Below, piece by piece: positions 56,105 through 64,000 of a stretch of DNA of 64,000 nucleotides. The stretch comes from Macrosoma leucophasiata. Its lineage: Eukaryota > Arthropoda > Insecta > Lepidoptera > Hedylidae. The notes under the pieces are model-generated. The model saw only the letters and a list, made by a program, of their open reading frames with translations, was not told the DNA's origin and made no database searches. Position 1 is the stretch's first letter. Each line of letters begins with the position of its first letter. The stretch spans positions 11,555,001 through 11,619,000 of the forward strand of contig JAWQUS010000016.1 in assembly GCA_036365455.1 (NCBI GenBank), written 5' to 3'. Both the position numbers and the translations under genes were made by a program.

Positions 56105-57785
56105 TTTTTAATTAGGGGAAAATGCGGTACGCGTACCCACCCTTGGAGAAAGGGGTGGGTTATGTGGGACTCCGGGAAAAGACATCCGTCTACCCACTAA
56201 AAACCCCTGGGTGTTCCGACTCGTCCATTAGTAGCAGGGAAACAGGAACGCTATCGCACACATCCGCGACCCCACCGGTGGCTGCCCGTTTCCAAACTCT
56301 CCTCGGAGCCTTTCGGCTCCAACCAACACTAGTGGCGTGCGGAACACCTGCACGCCAGCCAGTCCGGGACCTCTCCATTCGGGCGTCGGACATTCCCCAG
56401 TCCGGCGCCCGAAGGTCCCTGCCCCTACCACTCACAATGCCAGGCGTGGAGGAGTCCAGGGGCACACAGTCCGGCCCCGGGGAAGCGGGAGTGTCAGGGA
56501 TGAACTGACCCTCAACCGCCCCCCGCGGATCATTACGTCTCTATCGAGCGGCAGGACCACCATTAGGCGGCTGGGGATAGGGTGCAGGGCCAATGATATA
56601 CCCATACACCACGTCTCCATCTGACGGCGGGACCACCGTTAGGCGGCTGGGGATAAAGTGCAGGACCAACGAAATACCCATACACCTCTTCCCCAGCCGT
56701 CTCCTCACCACAGCAGCGAGTGGCGGGCAGAGCCACGCCAAACGCCGCTCCCTCGCTGGGTTCCTCTTAGCTTCGCCGGTCAATCCACCGACTACTAGCC
56801 CCCCACGACAAGGCGGCAACCCTCGGGGGGGATTTTGTACAAACCTTGCCATAACCCATTTGATACTTTGTAACTTAATTAATTAAAGTTGTGATATCTG
56901 CTGTAAATACTTGGGGTGCCTCTGCGACTAGCGAACGTAGTCAATTTGACATAATATTCTCCTCGGTTTCTGGGAAGGCTGAGAAAGCGACACTAGGCTG
57001 CACTCGCTGTCCCTGTCCAAATAATAATAATAATAATAAGGGGGCAGAGCAGCTTGTGGCGGGCTGTTGGTGAGTAGCGACACCACCCCCTACCATCATC
57101 TCGAGTTCCTCCGAGAGAACTGGGCTCCGCCTCGTCCGCCACACAGAGGTACGGCCGGACAGAGCCTTCATTGCCTTCATTGGCCGGTCAGAGTGGGGCG
57201 CTAGAGGTATGGCATTTGCAGAAATTTAGATAATAGGCTGTTGTCTAAATTTCTGAAAGAGCCATACACTCGGGGGTGGAAGTGTCTAAAGGCATAATAG
57301 CGGGGAAGCCCGCTCCGAGCTCGAGATTACTCGCTCGTGATGGTGAAACCGGGGCCACACCTCTCGACACCCCCAGCCTCTCTCAACAGTGTTGCCCCCT
57401 GTCGACCATCGGGTTGGCTGTTTGGGGGGCCCACCAAGGAGAGGCGAGTCACCACCTGCCTAAAGTAGGATTCGATAATGTGAGATGTTGAATATAGGCA
57501 GGTGCCGGATCTCACTATATAGGCCCAGCCAGCTAGTCCCCCCAGTTCACCCACATAGCCCAAAGTTTGGCAAACCACTTTTCATTACAATAGTCCCATT
57601 ATATTCTGCGGGGTCTGTCTGTGTCTGTATTAACTATTGATGCAGTCAGAGAGAGGTCCCGCCGAATATAACCCATTACAAAGTAGATCAAAATTCTCGA
57701 AAGGGCCTCTACGTGTTGGACCCCCCATGTCCCCGCGCAAGCCTGACAAAGGTCCGGGGTTCAAATTGGACCCCGTGCTGACGAG
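56105..57785 (+). mobile_element. GC-rich retroelement-like block
   Basis: Much more GC-rich than its surroundings, with many overlapping frames but no reverse-transcriptase motif. A 76-bp unit (GACCACCRTTAGGCGGCTGG, ATACCCATACACC) is repeated in tandem at about 56537-56690. GC content, (AAT)n runs at 57022-57039 and 57787-57802, and phrases such as GGGTGGGTTATGTGGG suggest the 5' or ORF1 part of a non-LTR element. I cannot assign the family. Confidence 0.5.
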
Positions 57786-57802
57786 AGAATAATAATAATA
57801 AT

Positions 57803-58110
57803 AAATACACTTTATTGCACACCAAAAAAATTCACAAACAAAAAATACATATCAAACACATATCGCTAAAAGAGCGATTTCTTCCAGGCAACCCAAAAGA
57901 TAACAGGACATATTTAAATTAAAAACGGGTAGGGTGTGCGTTATTAACTTAAAACTATTAGTCCTAGGACAGACATGAAAAACGACAAAGCAAGAAGGAT
58001 ACAAGTACACAATACTAAGGTAGAGAACATAAATAGAAAGACTTAACCTGATGTTTAAATGCTACAATAGTCTGAGCTTGTCTAAAAGTTAAATATTATG
58101 TAACCAAGAA
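57803..58110 (-). mobile_element. LINE 3' end, antisense
   Basis: The plus strand reads ATACACTTTATTGCACACC after an (AAT)n run, the reverse complement of a common lepidopteran LINE 3' end with an (ATT)n tail. Coding sequence is absent. Confidence 0.5.
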
Positions 58111-60217
58111 TTCTTTCTTCAACCAACTCGTCTTACATCCGTCATTCTTTCCATCGTGATTAATTCCAGCAACCCAGTTACCTCAGTTACTGAGACATGA
58201 TAGGTATCATGTCTCAGTAACTGAAAATGAAAAATTATTTATTTACCAAAAATCTTATGTTACATGAACAGATGTGCTTACGGCTCTCGCACTAGTTTTA
58301 ATCTGTATCGTGAGGTACCAGAAATATGCAGAAACTACATGTCTTGTCTAATGTCTAGCTCTTCATTGTTTAACGGTCTGCAAATGGTCGCGTGTCTGTC
58401 GAAGAAATGAGGAGGTCAGATCCAGTCGTACGGACAGTTTCCACTGGTTGCCACAAACCTGTTGTTATATTCGTTCACATCTACGCAATCACTCAAAAGC
58501 GATTTGATCAATTCGAAATTCGAATTGATTCGAAGTTTGAGTTGGATGATGTCGAATTTTTGAATGGTACTGGTCGTAGCGTAGACTTCAGCGGCCGAGC
58601 GAGATCCTTTAGCTGCACCATGGCTGCACCAGTGGCGGACTAAGAGGGCCTCCATACAGGTCGGCTGAATTTCATAAAAGTAAAAAAACCGAGATTTTGT
58701 CGCTTTTTTTTTTTTGCTTGTGCATTTTTGATAAGTATTGTGTAGGGTATAAAAATATTTTTTACACGATATATATCGATAGCCTCTAAAAATATCGATT
58801 TATTTTTTTAATTTGCCCCTCGCTTATTGAGATGACACAGAGACAGGTTTTGGCGGAAACGCGGAAAAGAGCTGTGTCGCTGCGTGTTATTATTTTCGAA
58901 ATTTGTGAATAGTCGCGTTTTTATGTGTAAAAATCGTGGGATTTTTATCGTAAAGCATTCGATAAAAAACTCAAACAGGTTCACAGGTGTAAGAAAGTGA
59001 TATTATGAAGTGAAAAGTGATTTTTCATGTTGCCTCCAAAACTTCGTAAAATCTCCTAGTAAAGTCCCCATCACTTTACTGGAGCCATCTCATCATATTC
59101 CACATGGAAGCATCCAATCATCGTCATCTTCATTAAGGATATTCATTATCATAAGAAATGAAGAAAACTATTTACTAAAGATTGGCTGTTAAGGAGTTGC
59201 TTCCATGGCCGTAAAACATATAAAAAATAAAATAAAGACACTGAGACATTAGGGTCCACATCCAGGGTAGGAGGTACTGAATATAATATTAATGAACATT
59301 ACTTCGTGGACGACGTCTTTCGCCCGAATTTTCATAAGAACTTACTTACCAAGTCTTGTAAAATCTTTATAGCTGAACACACCCATTAAGCCGTTTCTAA
59401 TTTGTGCGAAGAATATTACAAAGTTGAATGTCAAATAAATTTTACTAAGGCGGGTGATAGTATTAACACAGTATACGTACATATAACACGTTCGTTGTCT
59501 TTAACCTGTGGTAGTAAATCAACAAAACAAGCAAGTAATAAAATAACAGTGCAGACAAAATTACAAATGTAAGAGATATAAATTTTCTGAACACACCCAA
59601 ATGTCTGTCAGTGTCATCACATCTGTTTCTGTCATGTTAGATCAAATGTCAAATCACAGTTCGCCAAAATCCGAGAAAAATCAGTAAAATATTTGAAGTG
59701 AAGATTTTATCACATTTATATAATTTGCTTTGTCTCCTGAAAACAAAAAATATTGTCTAGAGTGCTATTATTCTTTAAAATAGAATACATCATGTAGAGC
59801 TGGAATTATCTCTTCATAGAACGAAATAACCACATAACAATGGTAATTAATAATAACCAATGGTAGTTATTGGTACGCACTATTAATCTAGCTAACTCTA
59901 TGTACATTTTATTCATAGCGGTACATACTAAATCTTTTAATTTAGAATAGAATAAAAGACTGATATGTTATTAAAACACCTAATGATACATAATGACGCG
60001 AGTCTTAAGATCTCTGACCAGGTACATAAAAATAATTAATAACAACAGTTGTGTGGTTCAAAAGTGGTATAAATCTTTTTTTAATGAGTGCATTAAATTG
60101 GAATTATCAACAATTATTTAAAATGTGAAAGTAATAAACTTATAAGAAACATATAACTATATGCCAAATGTTTCAGTTCCAGAAGCTTAAAAATTGAAGT
60201 AAAATAGTAATTTCAAT
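58111..60217. other. Region upstream of phtf
   Basis: A perfect hairpin with 18-bp arms (CAGTTACTGAGACATGAT) and a 4-base spacer sits at 58184-58223. No coding exon is supported. Non-coding first exons of phtf may lie here, for example around 58850-58990 or 59600-59700, but nothing in the sequence decides this. Confidence 0.4.
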
Positions 60218-60237
60218 ATGAAGCAATTGGCAGCTTG
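60218..60237 (+). CDS. phtf: phtf coding exon 1
   Basis: A tiny first coding exon of 20 bases, ATGAAGCAATTGGCAGCTTG, phase 2, with donor GTAAGTC. Chosen because TG + G gives the conserved Trp before YQKK. Context AATATGA is acceptable. Confidence 0.8.
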
Positions 60238-63200
60238 GTAAGTCAATGAGTTTGTTTATATCTAGATTCATTAAATTTTAATTTATTATTTTTTTTTGCT
60301 TGTTGAATTATATTAAGTATCTTAGTAATTCACAAAAATAAAATTATTATCTATATGATACAAAGGTGTTATTTTACCGTATACAAGATTAAGAGAAATT
60401 TATGTCTATTGTGTGGGTGAATAGAAAGGAGCATGGAGCTCCATCCATATATACCTAGTAATATGATTATTATAAATGTGAAAGTAACTTTGTCTATGCA
60501 ATTCTGTTTATACCTTCACTGATGATAGTTTACTCGTGCTCAGTTTGGGTCATCTTATGGTTTTTAGTAAAATTTCACAAATGACTTTCTTTGTGAGAAA
60601 TTGCTAGGGTGTATGCGCGTATAGAAGTGAGGACCATTAATATAGATTTATGTAACAATATGATCAGAAACAGATCCAGGAGGCTAATAGGCATAAGCTC
60701 CACCTTAAAGTTGAAAGTTTTGCAACAAATTGTACAAATTGAAAGATGGTTCAACCAACCAACCATGATAAATCTTAATTTTAATTGCCTAGTCTTGTGT
60801 TCATCTTGTTAACATTAATCTTGTATCCAAATTGGTCAATAATTCCCTGCTAAACAAAAATTCTGTGTCAAATCCCACCCAAACCGAAATTTTGTATTGT
60901 ATAAAAAATAAAACCTATCATATTTCTTGCATCCAAACTGGCGAGATAGAGCCCAGTGGAAAAAACTAGAGGAGGCCTTTGTCAGGCATACTGAATTAAC
61001 TTAGAAACTAACTTTAACTTGGAAACCTACAACAAACAATTCAGAATATAAAGGCTATTATGTAATAAATAAATAAATATAAAATATATGTACATAATAT
61101 GATAGATAGATACTGGGTGAATTCTCATACACATGCATAATTTTAACCAACACCAACCTTATTGTACCAATCTGGAAATATATTTTTGTTGTTTGTTGGC
61201 CATATTATTTAAAGTGGGACTCCCTTACTTCACCCAAAATTGTTTGTCCTTATAACTATTGCAACATGACCAATACTAAGTATTTATGAATAATGATCCT
61301 TTGCTGACATTAGGTATCAAAAAAAGATCAGCTCATATGACAAGGAAGAATGGGAGACGATGGTGGAACAATTGCTGATGCGGGGCACTTACCGTCGCCG
61401 CATCGTTGACTACTCGTCACACGCAAGGTCTTATCTTATCGATGTCGATCTAGTCAGAGGTTAGTAATGACTTCCATTATTATTTTCATTCATATCTGTT
61501 CATTCTCATGATTTCTAAATTTTCTATGCCTTTGTTATATTTTTATCTAACACAAAATTAATGCTAAATAGATTGACCTTTTTATTTTTATTACATTAAC
61601 CCTCTTATTCATAAAAGTATTTTAGCGAAAGTGTTGCTAATCTCTCCTTTGTCTTTTTCTATCCTGCGCATTTGACAACGCAACTGACAAAGACGACAAA
61701 GCATTATATAGCTTAAACATATCTAATGTACGTTTATGAATAAGGGGGTAAATCTTTACTTACTTTGGAAGTTACTTATTTAGTATTGCCTTTATTCCAC
61801 AGGATCATCATTTCCTAAGGTTAAGCCTACCCTGGGCATGCGCCGAGTAGTGTGGTTCGCTCTAGTCAGACTAGTTTTCCTACCAGCCTTATACCAATGG
61901 TGGGCGCAGCAGACGTCGCCAAAGTGCGCTAAATTTCTTCTTGCCTTGTGGTTTTTACAAGTGCTCAATATTACTCTAAATTTCATAGCGCCTTCATCTG
62001 TAGAACTAGATGTTAGTACTGATATTTTTATAATTTCTTTTGTATCACTGCAGTATTCATTTCACTAATCTTTGACTGTTTTTTTTAGTCTAACTGCTGG
62101 ATAGTGCCGTTGGGGCTCATGCTAGTTTTAAGTGTAGTACACTCTCAGATAGTGAGTACTACTGAAATGGAACTGGCGAGAGTTCGGCCACGTTCCTCGT
62201 ATCGTAGGAAATTACCTCGATATTTCAGGTATTGTTTCGTAATTTCTTATTTTCACATCATGATTCTCTCCAATACGGAATTAAAATAGATCTGATGCTA
62301 ATGTTACTTTTAGGCGAACTCGTTCCGAGTGCGATGGTGGTAGTGGCGGTGGTTCGGCAGAGAGTGGTGCTACATCAAGTCATAGTAAAAGGCCAATGAC
62401 TAAACCACCGAAATTCAGACGAAGACAATCACGATCAGACTTTAGTGACAGTGGACTTAGGTAAATACTTAATAGTATGTATGATATGAAGCACGCATGG
62501 CCCAGCGGCTGGTGTAGATCGTTAGCGATCTACTCTGTTAAGCACTACGGGCGCGGTCGGATAGTGTGATAGGTGACCGGTTGTGGCAAATTAAATGCGC
62601 GTTTCCGTGCTTCGGAGGGCATGTTAAGCCGTCGGTCCCGGTTGCTATCGATGGATAGCAGTCGTTAAACCTTGTCGAAGGCCTTATGGGCGGTTTGAAA
62701 ACATCCGACAGCGGGTTGGCCACTAACCCGTATCTCCACCAATCCAATCGGTGGAGTAAGCTCCAGGCCTCCCCCCAAAAAAGGGGAGAGACTCGTGCCC
62801 AGCAGTGGGACGTATAATGGGTTGCCATTATTATTATTCCACTTATTTATTGATACAACTTATTTTATAATTTTTTACATATATATGTATAAAATAAAAC
62901 AACAAATATATATAAAAAATTAAAAAATAGTGTGCCGCCGGCAGCGGGAGCAGGGTCCAAGTTGCCGGTGGTTAAGGACAGAGACAGGAACCTCCTCACT
63001 ATGCGTGCCGTGCCGAAGAGTACTGCTTTCTGTATCAGACCCTTGATCCATCCACCTAGCGAGAGCCTCTTGAGATGTTATTATTATTATGTATGATATT
63101 TACCTCGTAGTAAGTATAATATAAATTTATCTATTTTCACATATCATCGTAGTCAACATTACTAAGGACTAACTTATAATGAATAACCATCTTATTTGCA

Positions 63201-63994
63201 GAAATCGTAAAAAAGAAGTAGAAACTAAAGATAATCTAATGAGAGAACTGAATTCTGAAAAAAGCAAATCATCTAAAAATAAGGCTAAAGATTCTGACGA
63301 TGAAGATTATATGACATGGAGAAAACCGGACGCAACCGCTCCCATAGTGACATTTACTCCACCACCTGAAGACCCTACGCCAAGTTCTTCTTTTACTTAT
63401 AAACCTAATATATTGACAAAGAAATATTTGGAAATATTCAACGTGCGACAAAATTTGCAACAAAATGTTGCACGGACGATGTTTGCTGATGGCGATGACG
63501 GTTTCGAAAGTTTAAATGGATACAATTCAAATGGTAGCGATGTCGAAAATCGAACGAGAGATATGGAATCCAAAAACAAAAATACGAATAATAGTTCAAC
63601 ATCAGCACAGCCAAATAATAAAGAAAAAGTCCCAGATAATACTGCTAATAATATGGACAAAACTGAAATACAATGTGAAGACGTAAAACGTACAAAAAAA
63701 ATTGACGAGAAATCTATTGATTCGGACTCTACTGACAACGCGATACCTCCAAACAGTCCAAATGAAAGTAAGAGAATAGGCGTTAGGTTTCGAAACTCAT
63801 GGGCTAAAGACAACATTCAAGAAGACTCCAGCGATGAAGAATTTCCGACAGTCAAGGAGAAACCTAAGGTGGACTTCAATATTTACTATCATAATTTAAT
63901 GTATTTACCTAATATCGATAAACAGCTACTGGTGTTATTTACCATACATTTTATCAGCCAAATATATATTAACATTTTATATAATATTAGGTGA
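60218..63994 (+). CDS. phtf: PHTF-family membrane protein, N-terminal six exons (partial)
   Basis: Exons: 60218-60237, 61314-61459, 61803-62011, 62089-62228, 62314-62460 and 63202 to at least 63868. All are GT-AG and in phase. PHTF proteins (putative homeodomain transcription factor by historical name) are multi-pass ER membrane proteins linked to male germ cells. Family marks: AAWYQKKISSYDKEEWE at the start; LIDVDLVRG at the end of exon 2; hydrophobic segments at residues about 71-89, 98-118 and 129-147; SNCWIVPLGLML and SVVHSQIVSTT in exon 4. Then follow Arg/Ser-rich and acidic low-complexity regions with a DGFESLNGYNSNGSD motif in exon 6. About 443 residues are visible of a family normally 750-850 long. 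The last exon's donor is unclear: AAG/GTGGAC at 63869 or TTAG/GTGATA near 63989. The C-terminal membrane domain lies beyond the window. Confidence 0.9.
61314..61459 (+). CDS. phtf: phtf coding exon 2
   Basis: The acceptor is TGACATTAG. Encodes YQKKISSYDKEEWETMVEQ, an arginine-rich stretch and SYLIDVDLVRG. The donor is AGAG/GTTAGTA, phase 1. Confidence 0.9.
61600..61748 (+). mobile_element. MITE, CCCTCTTATTCATAAA termini (copy 3)
   Basis: The same family as 26571 and 53603, in phtf intron 2. This copy is more diverged: the left terminus is CCCTCTTATTCATAAAAGTA. Confidence 0.8.
61803..62011 (+). CDS. phtf: phtf coding exon 3: first two membrane segments
   Basis: The acceptor is TTTATTCCACAG. 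Encodes GSSFPKVKPTLGMRRVVWF and two hydrophobic stretches, ending VELD. The donor is GAT/GTTAGT, phase 0. Confidence 0.9.
62089..62228 (+). CDS. phtf: phtf coding exon 4
   Basis: The acceptor is TGTTTTTTTTAG with a strong pyrimidine tract. Encodes SNCWIVPLGLMLVLSVVHSQ and IVSTT, then basic residues. The donor is TTTCAG/GTATTG, phase 2. Confidence 0.9.
62314..62460 (+). CDS. phtf: phtf coding exon 5: Ser/Gly/Arg-rich
   Basis: The acceptor is TTACTTTTAG. Encodes RTRSECDGGSGGGSAESG and KFRRRQSRSDFSDSGL. The donor is CTTAG/GTAAAT, phase 2. Confidence 0.88.
62486..62840 (+). mobile_element. Family C (ATT)n-tailed repeat in phtf intron 5
   Basis: Starts near GCACGCATGGCCCAGCGGCT and runs through TGCTTCGGAGGGCATGTTAA, GGGTTGGCCACTAACCCG and CCCAGCAGTGGGACGTATAA to a (ATT)n tail. 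It is the fuller of the two copies; the other is 36605-36890. Confidence 0.75.
62925..63092 (+). mobile_element. Second (ATT)n-tailed retroelement fragment
   Basis: GC-rich block GCCGCCGGCAGCGGGAGCAG through CACCTAGCGAGAGCCTCTTG, ending GATG(TTATTATTATT). It is distinct from family C although only 90 bp away; it looks like a LINE 3' end. Confidence 0.55.
63202..63868 (+). CDS. phtf: phtf coding exon 6, acidic (3' limit uncertain)
   Basis: The acceptor is CTTATTTGCAG (AG + A gives Arg). Encodes NRKKEVETKDNLMREL, PIVTFTPPPEDPTPSSS, the DGFESLNG motif and an Asp/Ser-rich region ending DSSDEEFPTVKEKPK. The frame stays open to 63992, but the last 40 codons look intronic (AT-rich, hydrophobic, no family similarity). 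Confidence 0.8.
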
Positions 63995-64000
63995 TAGATT

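Noticed and set aside
56122..56886. Multiple overlapping frames in the GC-rich block
   Set aside because: High GC removes stops in all frames; none shows a domain or consistent codon use.
1..64000. CRISPR arrays, bacterial operons, viral genomes
   Set aside because: No regularly spaced repeats with unique spacers, no operon structure, and no viral structural or replication genes seen; reverse transcriptases here are of the non-LTR type.

Overview
This window is eukaryotic nuclear DNA, almost certainly from a moth or butterfly (Lepidoptera). It is AT-rich and crowded with interspersed repeats of types familiar from lepidopteran genomes. These include Helitron-like elements ending in CTAG/CTAA, 'AGGGTTCCGTA' repeats with GTCTG tracts, tRNA-derived SINEs, (ATT)n-tailed retroelements, mariner, hAT-like elements and MITEs. 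Host genes have small GT-AG exons separated by long, repeat-filled introns. There are no operons or bacterial signals.

Three host genes can be supported. (1) 8237-9940 (+) is a single uninterrupted 567-codon WD-repeat reading frame matching axonemal outer-arm dynein intermediate chain 2 (DNAI2 family). (2) 26326-54676 (+) is a six-exon gene whose splice phases agree throughout. It predicts a 349-residue single-pass membrane protein with a signal peptide, an eight-cysteine furin-like extracellular module, one transmembrane helix, a helical cytoplasmic region and two PPxY motifs. I cannot name it, and it is the main gene of the window. (3) 60218 to the right edge (+) is the N-terminal part (six exons) of a PHTF-family ER membrane protein; its 3' part lies beyond the window.

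Layout: 1-1.4 kb broken mariner; 1.4-8 kb intergenic with Helitron-like and inverted repeats; 8.2-9.9 kb dynein gene; 10-26 kb intergenic, with two tandem, apparently perfect giant palindromes (13190-15435 and 15482-16582), a 1.58-kb hAT-like element with 8-bp target duplications (21498-23078), and a LINE tail with an 11-bp duplication (25402-25869). From 26.3 to 54.7 kb lies the membrane-protein gene. Its first intron (13.7 kb) holds an inverted-repeat transposon with a SINE inserted in one terminus (27182-28549) and a 4-kb composite hAT-like element (29575-33591) containing a dead RTE-type reverse transcriptase and an 'ATGGCGGAC' tandem array that reverses orientation. Later introns hold an open LINE reverse-transcriptase frame (42638-43927), a decayed autonomous Helitron (about 47390-49376), an antisense LINE (49432-50706) and a THAP-domain transposon remnant split by a small Helitron (51028-52222). 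From 55 to 58 kb are tandem duplications and a GC-rich retroelement, followed by phtf.

The genes are not an obvious functional unit. DNAI2 and PHTF families are both known for male germ-line roles, but the sequence does not show that their proximity matters. Exon coordinates come from reading-frame and splice-site logic only, without transcript evidence.
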